From: an uncultured Bacilli bacterium
Lineage (GTDB): Bacteria; Bacillota_I; Bacilli_A; RF39; UBA660
Length of the DNA: 64,000 nucleotides
Direction of reading: 5' to 3'
NCBI GenBank assembly: GCA_934122395.1
Contig: CAKOWQ010000001.1
Span: 248,001-312,000 of the forward strand
The position numbers and the translations under genes are program-made. A model generated the notes under the pieces. The model had not been told where the DNA came from, did not search any database, and saw only the letters and a program-made list of their open reading frames with translations. Shown here piece after piece: positions 8,452 through 16,564 of the stretch (position 1 is its first letter; each line of letters starts with the position of its first letter).

Positions 8452-9850
8452 TTAACTCTCCGTCTAGGCTCCAAGTTTTAGCTTCTGTTACTACTACATC
8501 AACTATTTTTCCTATCAATGCATCTTCCCCTTTAAAATTAATCAATTTATTAGTATCAGTATAACCATATAGTTCATTCTTCTTATCACTTATACCTTCT
8601 ACTAATACAGGAACAACTTTGCCTACTAACTTCTTGTTATTCTCTAAGAAATATTTATTTACTACTTCATTTAATCTATGTAATCTGTCTTCTTTTTCTT
8701 CTAATGTTACATCGTCTTTAAGTCTTGCTGCTGCTGTATTTTCTCTTGGAGAATAAATAAATGTGAAAGCATTATCAAATTTACATGTATCGGCTAGTTC
8801 TAAAGTCTCTATAAAGTCTTCTAAAGTCTCACCTGGGAATCCTACTATAATATCAGTTGAAATACTTACATTAGGTACTTTATTCTTAATCTTATTAAAT
8901 AGCTCTAAATATTCTTCTTTAGTATATCTTCTACCCATTAGTTTTAAAATTCTAGATGACCCTGATTGTACTGGTAAGTGAATAGCAGGCATAATATTTT
9001 TATTACTTGCTATAACATCTATCATTTTATCAGTAAAGTCCCAAGGATGACTAGTTACAAATCTAACTCTAGGAATATTAGTTTTACTTACTTCTTCTAG
9101 TAATTCTTCCATACCATAACCTAATCCTAAGTCTTTACCATAAGCATTAACATTTTGGCCTAATAAAGTAACTTCTTGATAACCATTATCCACTAGTCCT
9201 TTTACTTCAGTAATAATATCTTCCATTAATCTACTTCTTTGTTTTCCTCTAGTAAAAGGTACTATACAGTAAGTACAGAACTTATCACAACCATAAATTA
9301 TATTTACAAAAGCTTTGTATTTACTTTCTCTTTTAACTGGCATACCTTCTATGATGTTGCCTTCTTTACTATATACTTCTATCTCGCTTTTATTAGTCTT
9401 TAAATTCTCATTTATAAGATATGGTAAGCGATGTAAGTTATGAGTACCAAATACAAAATTAACCCATTTATATTTAGTTAATATTTCATTAACTACTCCT
9501 TCTTCTTGAGCCATACACCCACATAATCCTACAATAAGATTAGGATTTTTTTCTTTTAAATGTTTTAATCTTCCTAACATACCAAAAGCTTTATTATGAG
9601 CATTTTCTCTAATGGAACAAGTATTTAAAAGGACTAAATCACTATCTTCATAATTATCATTATAAGTAAAGCCTAGTTCTTCTAACATTGCTTTAATATT
9701 TTCACTATCATGTTCATTCATTTGACAACCATAAGTTTTAATATGATAAGTTTTATTTAATCCTATATTTTTAATATCATTACTATAATATTCAATAGCA
9801 ACTTTATCTTTAGTTCTTTTTCTTGCTTCTATATAACTAGGTAGTTCCAT
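8441..9850 (-). CDS. miaB: tRNA-2-methylthio-N6-dimethylallyladenosine synthase
   Basis: The 469-residue radical SAM methylthiotransferase adds a methylthio group to i6A37 of tRNAs. Seen in order are an N-terminal UPF0004 domain with cluster ligands (KTYGCQMNEHDSE, NTCSIRENA, VGLCGCMAQEE), a radical SAM domain (YGCDKFCTYCIVPFTRGKQRSR, GYQEVTLLGQNVNAYG, HLPVQSGS) and a C-terminal TRAM domain (LVEGISDKKNELYGYTDTNKLINF). The ATG at 9850 follows GAGGGATATT. Confidence 0.96.
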   Translation of the reverse strand: MELPSYIEARKRTKDKVAIEYYSNDIKNIGLNKTYHIKTYGCQMNEHDSENIKAMLEELGFTYNDNYEDSDLVLLNTCSIRENAHNKAFGMLGRLKHLKEKNPNLIVGLCGCMAQEEGVVNEILTKYKWVNFVFGTHNLHRLPYLINENLKTNKSEIEVYSKEGNIIEGMPVKRESKYKAFVNIIYGCDKFCTYCIVPFTRGKQRSRLMEDIITEVKGLVDNGYQEVTLLGQNVNAYGKDLGLGYGMEELLEEVSKTNIPRVRFVTSHPWDFTDKMIDVIASNKNIMPAIHLPVQSGSSRILKLMGRRYTKEEYLELFNKIKNKVPNVSISTDIIVGFPGETLEDFIETLELADTCKFDNAFTFIYSPRENTAAARLKDDVTLEEKEDRLHRLNEVVNKYFLENNKKLVGKVVPVLVEGISDKKNELYGYTDTNKLINFKGEDALIGKIVDVVVTEAKTWSLDGELNEK

Positions 9851-9896
9851 AATATCCCTCATTTCTTTTTAAATTATACAACAAAATACATTAAAA

Positions 9897-9929
9897 ATAA
9901 AAGAAAAAGTAGATGCTACGCTCTACTTT
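9897..9929 (-). terminator. Terminator of the ankyrin-repeat gene
   Basis: AAAGTAGA / TCTACTTT with a TTTTTCTTTT tail on the minus strand overlaps the last codons of the ankyrin gene and isolates it from miaB. Confidence 0.8.
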
Positions 9930-10608
9930 CATATAATACACTAGTAATAATACTATCTAACTCATTTGTTTTGTTGTTAATTACTTCTTCTTTAATAACA
10001 TCAAAGTTTTCTTTTACAATATTAATTAACTTAGCCATGTTAGGTAATAATGGTTTATCTTCAAGATTATCTAATATTATTTGTAAATTAGTTAATTTAG
10101 TATATTTACCATAATGATTTGTTTTAATATATGTATCATATAAGTTTTTAAATGATACTACATCAATGTTATTAAATCTTCTATCCTCAAGTATCTTAAC
10201 TGTTGTATAAATGTAATTATCGTTAATAGATTTGTCAAGTATAGTCTCCCCCTTATTGTTTTTTATATTTGGCATAAAATCTTTATTCTTTTTTAATTGG
10301 TTAATTATCTCAAGTACATTTACATAATTGTATAGTACTAAGATATGTGCGAATGTATCACCTTCATTATTTTGATGGTTAACATCCCACTTTTTATTCT
10401 TCATATGTTTTAGAACTAATTCATATTGTCCTTTTTTTAGTAATCTAACAAGAACGTTATTTCCAAGTTCATCACATATATTAATATCTACTTTCTTTTT
10501 AGTTAATAATAAATCAACTATTTGGTAGTGCCCTTCTTTGATAAGTTCAAATATCAGCGAGGGGTCTTCTTCACACGCTTTTATCGCTTGTGTTTCATCA
10601 TAAAACAT
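9916..10608 (-). CDS. Ankyrin-repeat protein of unknown function
   Basis: The 230-residue soluble protein has three to four degenerate ankyrin repeats in its first 140 residues: EGHYQIVDLLLTKKKVDINICDELG, then NVLVRLLKKGQYELVLKHMKN, then GDTFAHILVLYNYVNVLEII, then KGETILDKSI. There is no signal peptide or membrane helix. Ankyrin repeats bind proteins, but no partner can be inferred. It is a single-gene transcript with a consensus-like promoter (10645-10673) and its own terminator. The ATG at 10608 follows AGAGGTG. Confidence 0.7.
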   Translation of the reverse strand: MFYDETQAIKACEEDPSLIFELIKEGHYQIVDLLLTKKKVDINICDELGNNVLVRLLKKGQYELVLKHMKNKKWDVNHQNNEGDTFAHILVLYNYVNVLEIINQLKKNKDFMPNIKNNKGETILDKSINDNYIYTTVKILEDRRFNNIDVVSFKNLYDTYIKTNHYGKYTKLTNLQIILDNLEDKPLLPNMAKLINIVKENFDVIKEEVINNKTNELDSIITSVLYESRA

Positions 10609-10644
10609 TTTAAATACACCTCTTATTTCACGTGACAGTTACAT

Positions 10645-10673
10645 ATTTTATCAAAATTATCGATTTTTGTCAA
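10645..10673 (-). promoter_or_regulatory. Housekeeping promoter of the ankyrin gene
   Basis: TTGACA (10668-10673), a 17-base spacer and TAAAAT (10645-10650) make a near-consensus sigmaA promoter about 35 bases before the start codon. Confidence 0.8.
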
Positions 10674-10715
10674 ATTTTTGAAGCATATTTAGTACCTTTT
10701 TTAAGATTAAAGCAT

Positions 10716-10743
10716 CAAAAAAGCCTTATATAATAAGGCTTTT
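10716..10743 (-). terminator. Terminator after the Lys-rich membrane protein gene
   Basis: AAGCCTTAT / ATAAGGCTT with a short loop and a T-rich tail on the minus strand follows the gene at 10762. Confidence 0.85.
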
Positions 10744-10761
10744 AATACTTTACATATATTA

Positions 10762-11433
10762 CTACTTAATACCACAAACTTCTTCTGGAGATCTAGTATC
10801 GTAAGTTATTTCTACTGTTTTAATAGCAAATTTCTTTTCTACTTTAATTTCTTTAATTAATGAGAATGTTTTTTCATTATAGTAGAATGTTTTTTCACCT
10901 TCAGAACAACTATAAAAAACAAATCCTTCTAAATATTCGTTATAGTAATCATTTAAATATTTAGATTTTCTTAATGTAACAAACTTAACTTTATTATCTT
11001 TATCCTTTACAAAATAACTAAATCTAGGAATTGATATATTTATATTATCATTCTTATAACTAGTAGTTAAAAAAGTACGATTTGAGATAAGCATAATTGC
11101 AATTAATACAAGTACTAGAATGATGATAGCTTCAATAAGATGTCTTTTCTTTCTAATTTCTAATATTTCTTTACTTACTTCTTTTTTCTTTGTCTCTGGT
11201 AACTTTATAGTATCTTTTTCTTTTATTGCTTCTTCTTTAGTAACTTTAACTACTTTTACCTCTTCTTTTTTTACTGGTTTAGTTGTTTTCTTTTTTTCAG
11301 TTACTTTTTTAGTTGTATTTGTTTTACTACTAGCACTTTTAGTAGTCTTTGTTTGTTTTTTAACTGTTTCTTTTTTAGTTGTTGCTTTTTTCTTTGGAGT
11401 AGTTGTCTTTACTTTTTTCTCTTCATTATCCAT
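10762..11433 (-). CDS. Lys/Thr-rich single-pass membrane protein
   Basis: The 223-residue protein is not recognised. Residues 1 to about 95 are a low-complexity, strongly basic region (KKTT, KKAT, TTKK patterns). One membrane helix follows at about 100-120 (HLIEAIIILVLVLIAIMLI), then an outside domain of about 100 residues with two Cys (SCSEG, EVCGIK) that could form a disulfide. The basic N-terminus is predicted to be cytoplasmic and could bind nucleic acid or acidic lipid. GGGGTG precedes the ATG. It stands alone between two terminators or gene ends. Confidence 0.6.
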   Translation of the reverse strand: MDNEEKKVKTTTPKKKATTKKETVKKQTKTTKSASSKTNTTKKVTEKKKTTKPVKKEEVKVVKVTKEEAIKEKDTIKLPETKKKEVSKEILEIRKKRHLIEAIIILVLVLIAIMLISNRTFLTTSYKNDNINISIPRFSYFVKDKDNKVKFVTLRKSKYLNDYYNEYLEGFVFYSCSEGEKTFYYNEKTFSLIKEIKVEKKFAIKTVEITYDTRSPEEVCGIK

Positions 11434-11510
11434 AGGACACCCCTCTACTTTCTACTTAATTATATAATAAACCTTAATCAAATTCAAGAAAAAAAAGCGA
11501 TAAGTGTCGC

Positions 11511-12341
11511 TTAATAATTAGTTATAATAACTTCTTCTACTTTTCCTCTTTTTTTACCATTAGAATTTATATTTCTTTTAGCCTCTATTACATGAATATT
11601 ATAGTCTTTATAAAGTTCACGTATTAAATCAGTATTGTGATTAGAAAGCATTACTTGAACGCCCCTATCAGATAACTCTTTAAATACCTTTGCTAATCTT
11701 CTTTGTTCATTATGATCAAATCCCTCTAAAGTATATGATGTAAAAGATGAATTAATTTGATCATATGGTGGATCTATATATACAAAGTCTCCTTTTTTAG
11801 CTTGCTTTAATGCTTCTTCAAAATCAGTATTCATAATTGTAATATCATTCATTGTAAGATACATATGAACTACTAGTAAATTCTCTTTATCATATGTATT
11901 AACCTTGTTTTTCTTATTGTAAGGAACATTAAACTCACCCTTAGAATTAACTCTATATAATCCATTAAAACATGCTTTATTTAAATAAATAGTTCTAGCT
12001 GCTCTAGTATAATCATTAAGTTTTTCAAACTTTTTCATATCACGATCTTTATTTCTTAATTCATAATAGAATTCTTCGCTATTTTTTACTTCATAACTAT
12101 TTAAAAGATGACACATTTTACTATACTTATGCTCATCACACATTACTTCATATACATTCATTAACTCATTATTACTATCATTAATAACTGCTTTTTTAGG
12201 AGCGAGTTCAAAAAATAAAGCTCCCCCACCTATAAAAGGCTCATAGTAACAATCATAATCTTCTGGAACATATTTTTTTAACTCATTAATAATTTGTCTT
12301 TTGCCACCAGCCCATTTAACAAATGGTTTTGCTTTAATCAT
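11511..12341 (-). CDS. dam: D12-class DNA adenine methylase (Dam-like)
   Basis: The 276-residue N6-adenine methyltransferase has the D12 motifs: SAM-binding FVKWAGGKRQ near the N-terminus, YYEPFIGGGALFFEL, CFNGLYRVNSKGEFNVPYN, and catalytic DPPY in FVYIDPPYDQINSSF. The family usually methylates GATC. No restriction endonuclease lies beside it, so it is either a solitary methylase or has its partner elsewhere. The ATG at 12341 follows GAGGAGTG; the in-frame TTG at 12356 is less likely. Its specificity cannot be proven from sequence alone. Confidence 0.85.
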   Translation of the reverse strand: MIKAKPFVKWAGGKRQIINELKKYVPEDYDCYYEPFIGGGALFFELAPKKAVINDSNNELMNVYEVMCDEHKYSKMCHLLNSYEVKNSEEFYYELRNKDRDMKKFEKLNDYTRAARTIYLNKACFNGLYRVNSKGEFNVPYNKKNKVNTYDKENLLVVHMYLTMNDITIMNTDFEEALKQAKKGDFVYIDPPYDQINSSFTSYTLEGFDHNEQRRLAKVFKELSDRGVQVMLSNHNTDLIRELYKDYNIHVIEAKRNINSNGKKRGKVEEVIITNY

Positions 12342-12378
12342 AAAATCACTCCTCAATAATTATTTATTATATCATATA

Positions 12379-13944
12379 TTATTTTAATCTAAAAGTTTTA
12401 GGTGCATATTTGCACACTAAATATAGCGATATAAATATACAAACAACAGAGATAACTGTTATTAATAATGCAAATGTAATGGTAGGAAAAGTAACTACCG
12501 TGCAATAATAACATAATATATAAGTTACAGTATTGATAATTGAATAGGTAGCACTTTTAGATTTCATATTTATATCATATGGCTGTAATAAATAATAGAT
12601 TACTAAATGATAAGTAGAAAAGAATATCGACAAAAAAATTATTGATATAAATAGTAATACATAATTGATATTATTGGTAGTTCCCCCTGTTACAAATAAT
12701 AAGAAAGGTAAGCTTAATGCTATTGTAATAGTAGGTATCATATTAATTTTTATTAAAGTTTTAAGTCGTAATTTGAATAAAGATAGGATAACTTTTGGAT
12801 TTCTATAAAATCTATAACTAAGCATACTATTATCACAGTTAATAAACATAGCTCTAGTTATTACTGTTCCCCTATTTATTATATACATAACAAAGACAAA
12901 ATAAGGTAAATATGACAAAGTCATTTTATTAATATCTTTATATACACCACTATCTAGTCTTGTACCTATAAAGATAATTATAATTGTTACTAAAGCAACT
13001 AAAGCTATTTTGATTGCTGATTTAGTTAGTATATATTTATGTCTTTTTATAAATAATTCATTAAAGTATTCATAGCCATTCTTATTACTATCTATATTAA
13101 TATCAGAATCTATTTTGGATTCATATTGTTTTTTCATATTTGTTGTATTAGTACTTGACGCATCAAATATTATATTATTCAAAGTTAAAAGCCTCTTATA
13201 AATTTTATTGTAATTATTACAATGCAATATGTATATTAATGAATAAACTGCTAAGAATAAAGATATTATTAGAACTATTATAAATATAAATGGATTAATA
13301 CTATAATTAAATCCTGGTAAAATATAAGCTAAAGATAAACCAATAGTACCAATTATACCAGTAATAAGGAAATTGTTTTCATTTAATACTTTTTTCTTTT
13401 TTTCATAGTACTTTAAATAAACAAAGTTACCTATTAATTTCATGTTTATAACAAATAGTGGTAGTAAAAGTAATAAATAAATATTTACATCAGATAAGAT
13501 TCCAAAGGCTATAATAGCAGGATAAAAGCTAATTAATGTTTTAACTAGGAACCAAATAAAATTAGAAATAGCATATTTCTTAGAGTTCATTCGCATTAGA
13601 ATTATAGAATAGTATTTACTTCTATTAGGATTAAACATATCAGTATTACAAAATCCACCTACTATGGTTAGAAATACGAAAATATTTAAAAATGAATTTG
13701 GATCATTATAAGAAATTGCTGGTATATATATCATTAGTCCTACATAAATAATTTTACCAATAAAAGGTTTTATTATTTTAAAGATTCCAACTAAGATATT
13801 TATTAAACCAATTATATTTTCATTACCATATAAATCTGTTAGTATATATTTACCTATTAATGGTATTTTTTTTATGTTATAAATAAACGAATTAGTAGAA
13901 TAAGCATTATTTAATTTGAAAGAATTGATTACTATATTAATCAT
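12379..13944 (-). CDS. ABC exporter, membrane subunit
   Basis: The 521-residue protein has about ten to twelve hydrophobic segments and no clear family signature beyond the ABC-2 type layout. Its start lies inside the end of the preceding ATPase gene, so the two form one transporter. The substrate is unknown. A central polar loop of about 60 residues (around KKQYESKIDSDINIDSNKN) precedes a second membrane half. I place the start at the ATG 13944 with AAGG 8 bases upstream; an in-frame GTG lies at 13953. Confidence 0.7.
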   Translation of the reverse strand: MINIVINSFKLNNAYSTNSFIYNIKKIPLIGKYILTDLYGNENIIGLINILVGIFKIIKPFIGKIIYVGLMIYIPAISYNDPNSFLNIFVFLTIVGGFCNTDMFNPNRSKYYSIILMRMNSKKYAISNFIWFLVKTLISFYPAIIAFGILSDVNIYLLLLLPLFVINMKLIGNFVYLKYYEKKKKVLNENNFLITGIIGTIGLSLAYILPGFNYSINPFIFIIVLIISLFLAVYSLIYILHCNNYNKIYKRLLTLNNIIFDASSTNTTNMKKQYESKIDSDINIDSNKNGYEYFNELFIKRHKYILTKSAIKIALVALVTIIIIFIGTRLDSGVYKDINKMTLSYLPYFVFVMYIINRGTVITRAMFINCDNSMLSYRFYRNPKVILSLFKLRLKTLIKINMIPTITIALSLPFLLFVTGGTTNNINYVLLFISIIFLSIFFSTYHLVIYYLLQPYDINMKSKSATYSIINTVTYILCYYCTVVTFPTITFALLITVISVVCIFISLYLVCKYAPKTFRLK

Positions 13945-14644
13945 CTTCTTCACCTTTTAAAGTATCAATTATCTTATTTTCAAACTCTTTTTTAGTTAGG
14001 CTATCTCTTTCCATTTTTTCTAATCTTCCATTATTTAATACTACTATTTCATCACATAAATCTAATGCTAACTCCATTATGTGAGTTGAAAATATTAAGA
14101 TATGATCTTTCTTTATTGATTTTAATAACTTCTTCATTTCATCAGCAACAACTACATCAAAAGATGTTAAAGGTTCATCTAGTAACATTATTTTAGGATT
14201 ATAAATTATATTAATAAGCATTTGCATCTTACTTTTCATTCCCATAGAGTATTCTTTCATTAATTTATTACGTGAGGATACATCCATTTTAATTAAGTCA
14301 AAGTATTCGTCGATGGTCTTTTCACTAGTTATTTTATCTTTATTTATATCTATAAAAAACTTTAGAAATTCTCTTGCTGTTAAAAATTCAGGTACCAATG
14401 GTGTTGATAATACATAGCCAATATCATCATCACTAATATTTCTTTCTTTGCCATCCTCTACTAAATAAAAGGTTCCTGAATCTATTTCAATATCTTCATT
14501 TATGCAGTTAAACAAAGTAGTTTTGCCGGCACCGTTTCTGCCTAAAAGTCCATAAATTTTTCCTTCTTCAAATTCAAAGTTTATGTCTTTTAATACTTCA
14601 TTATTATCAAAACTTTTTTTTAATTCTTTTATTACTAATTTCAT
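13937..14644 (-). CDS. ABC transporter ATP-binding protein
   Basis: The 235-residue ATPase has Walker A GLLGRNGAGKTT, signature YSMGMKSKMQ, Walker B KIMLLDEPLTSFD and the H-loop FSTHIMELA. The signature sequence departs from LSGGQ in the way seen in ABC-2 exporters of the YxSxGxxxK type. It would energise export through the adjacent membrane protein. The ATG at 14644 has GGAGG 4 bases upstream. The reading frame extends further upstream, but that part has no suitable start site and reaches the tRNA-Ser gene. Confidence 0.9.
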   Translation of the reverse strand: MKLVIKELKKSFDNNEVLKDINFEFEEGKIYGLLGRNGAGKTTLFNCINEDIEIDSGTFYLVEDGKERNISDDDIGYVLSTPLVPEFLTAREFLKFFIDINKDKITSEKTIDEYFDLIKMDVSSRNKLMKEYSMGMKSKMQMLINIIYNPKIMLLDEPLTSFDVVVADEMKKLLKSIKKDHILIFSTHIMELALDLCDEIVVLNNGRLEKMERDSLTKKEFENKIIDTLKGEEDD

Positions 14645-14727
14645 ATATCCTCCGCTTACCAAGGCGATCATAACATATTTTATGGCAAAATAAAACTCTG
14701 TAATGAAATACAGAGTTAAAATCATAA

Positions 14728-14818
14728 TGGCGGAGACGGAGGGATTTGAACCCTCGCACCAGTTACCCGATCTACACCCTTAGCAGGGGCGCCTCTTCAG
14801 CCTCTTGAGTACGTCTCC
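14728..14818 (-). tRNA. tRNA-Ser (anticodon GCU)
   Basis: The minus strand folds into a class II cloverleaf with acceptor GGAGACG / CGTCTCC, anticodon loop CTGCTAA (anticodon GCT, reading AGC/AGU), a long variable arm and T-loop GGTTCAAATCC. The discriminator is G, and CCA is encoded. Confidence 0.95.
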
Positions 14819-14840
14819 ATGACCACGGTTGACATATATC

Positions 14841-14870
14841 ATTATACATGAATATATAAAGAATAGTCAA
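14841..14870 (-). promoter_or_regulatory. Promoter of tRNA-Ser
   Basis: TTGACT (14865-14870), an 18-base spacer and TATAAT (14841-14846) lie about 23 bases before the tRNA 5' end. The flanks form a GGTTGAC / GTCAACC inverted repeat that includes the -35 box. Confidence 0.75.
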
Positions 14871-14893
14871 CCTTTTATTTGTAATTTTAAATA

Positions 14894-16243
14894 TTAAATA
14901 TCATCAGATTGAACTTCAATATTTAAATCTTTATCAAGTTTTAATATTTTATAGACTCTTTGATTTTCCTTAGTTTCACCATAAATCATAACAACTATTT
15001 TATTGTCTATTAATTGAATTTTATTTGAATCTATTGAAGTAATTTCGGAATCAGTTATATCTATTTTCTTTTGTATTTTACCATCATATCCCATCTTTAT
15101 AATATAGTCTTTTTTATTATATCCAAATAATAGAATATAATCTTCACACATTACAATCTCATGATCGGTTCCTATTAAAATTGGAGAAATAACATCACTT
15201 CCATCAGTTAAATCGATTAGATATAAATACCCATCCATGACAAAGGTTAAATACTTATCATTATAGTCATAGTAACCCCTAGCCTTATATTCGTCAATAC
15301 TACCTTCTTTGTCTAACTCTTTACGCCAAACCTTATTAAAATCTCTATCGTAGTATTCCATATAAGCAGTCTCAGTAGCTTTCTCATACGTTAAAATTAT
15401 AAAATGCTTATAATCATATGCTACATTTATAACTTGTTGAGTAGAACTACATAGTTCATCATAATTTTCATTAGTGCAATAACCAACTTCTATAAATCCT
15501 CCACCTCTGAATATATTGAACATTGTATAATTAGAGTTTTTTGGATTTTCTAATTTAACTAAGTATCCCATTAACGGATAGTTTTCACAATATCTATTGT
15601 AGGCACAACCTTTTGGATTATCAAATCTAATATTTTCACCAAATATATATTTAGCAATCGTTCTTACTTCATCATTACTAAATTTAGCACCATTTTCAAT
15701 CCATTTTTCAGTTGCAATTTTAGGCATTGTATACTTATTATCATTATAGGAAGTTAATTCACTTGTTTCAAAAGTTCCATATGCTGATATGTAATCACCT
15801 TTTTGAAATCTTTTTAATTGTTGATCTCCTTCAATTACACAATAGTGGTTTTCATCCTCTAAAACGTCGTAATCATCATCGTACAGTTTAATAATTGCTT
15901 TATATCTTTGGTCATCGGATTCAATAATTTCTAGTACATCACCTTCTACATATAATTTCATATTTTTAAATAAGTTTGTATATTTTTGAGTTACTAGTGC
16001 TATATTACTAGTTAATCTAGTATAGCTATTATCAAAATATTCTAATACCAGTTTTTCTTCTTTTGATAAATCAATTGAGTTCATAGATAACATTTTAGTA
16101 CGAAAGCTAGTAGTAGTGCTTTGTTCAGTTTTATTATTTTCGTTATTATCTTTAGGTGTTTTAGTTCCTAAAGTAGATATTAAAATGCTACCAGACAAAA
16201 TGATTGCTATAATTATTACTGTTATTATAGTTTTCTTTTTCAT
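14894..16243 (-). CDS. Membrane-anchored extracellular beta-rich protein
   Basis: The 449-residue protein is not recognised. It has an N-terminal anchor helix (residues about 4-27), a Thr/Ser-rich linker, an OB-fold-like stretch at about 95-155 (VEGDVLEIIES through FQKGDYISAYGTF) and a C-terminal region of repeated beta strands (YNDKYLTFVMDGYLYLIDL, DYILLFGYNKKDYIIKMGYDG, NKIVVMIYGET) that looks like part of a beta-propeller. Five Cys in the outer region could form disulfides. GGAGG precedes the ATG at 16243. It lies alone between the two tRNA genes. Confidence 0.55.
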   Translation of the reverse strand: MKKKTIITVIIIAIILSGSILISTLGTKTPKDNNENNKTEQSTTTSFRTKMLSMNSIDLSKEEKLVLEYFDNSYTRLTSNIALVTQKYTNLFKNMKLYVEGDVLEIIESDDQRYKAIIKLYDDDYDVLEDENHYCVIEGDQQLKRFQKGDYISAYGTFETSELTSYNDNKYTMPKIATEKWIENGAKFSNDEVRTIAKYIFGENIRFDNPKGCAYNRYCENYPLMGYLVKLENPKNSNYTMFNIFRGGGFIEVGYCTNENYDELCSSTQQVINVAYDYKHFIILTYEKATETAYMEYYDRDFNKVWRKELDKEGSIDEYKARGYYDYNDKYLTFVMDGYLYLIDLTDGSDVISPILIGTDHEIVMCEDYILLFGYNKKDYIIKMGYDGKIQKKIDITDSEITSIDSNKIQLIDNKIVVMIYGETKENQRVYKILKLDKDLNIEVQSDDI

Positions 16244-16330
16244 ATTACTACCTCCAAATTTAAAACTTTCCTTATTATTTATATCTATATTTTAACACGT
16301 TATTGATTTTTATTAAATAGTTTATTAAAG

Positions 16331-16363
16331 AAAAAAGTCTGACGAAGTTACTTGTCAGACTTT
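16331..16363 (-). terminator. Terminator of tRNA-Lys
   Basis: AAAGTCTGAC / GTCAGACTTT (10 bp) with T-rich tail lies directly downstream of the tRNA-Lys gene on the minus strand. Confidence 0.9.
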
Positions 16364-16372
16364 GTTTGCAAA

Positions 16373-16448
16373 TGGTGGACTGTTAGGGATTCGAACCCTA
16401 GACCCACTGATTAAGAGTCAGTTGCTCTACCAACTGAGCTAACAGTCC
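16373..16448 (-). tRNA. tRNA-Lys (anticodon CUU)
   Basis: A 76-nt cloverleaf on the minus strand has acceptor GGACTGT / ACAGTCC, D-loop AGCTCAGTTGGTAGAGC, anticodon stem ACTGA / TCAGT with loop CTCTTAA (anticodon CTT), T-arm TAGGGTTCGAATCCCTA, and encoded CCA. Confidence 0.96.
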
Positions 16449-16469
16449 ATTTATCACCAATGCTCTTTG

Positions 16470-16497
16470 ATTATATCATACTTTTACTACTTTTGAA
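16470..16497 (-). promoter_or_regulatory. Promoter of tRNA-Lys
   Basis: TTCAAA (16492-16497), a 16-base spacer and TATAAT (16470-16475) lie 22 bases before the tRNA 5' end. Confidence 0.6.
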
Positions 16498-16530
16498 TAC
16501 ATAAATTTAAACTTTTTTATAATTTAATAG

Positions 16531-16556
16531 AAAAAGTGACTCATACAAGCCACTTT
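16531..16556 (-). terminator. Terminator of surface protein gene 1
   Basis: AAAGTGGCT / AGTCACTTT hairpin (one G-U pair) with five T on the minus strand. Confidence 0.75.
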
Positions 16557-16564
16557 AATCAAGT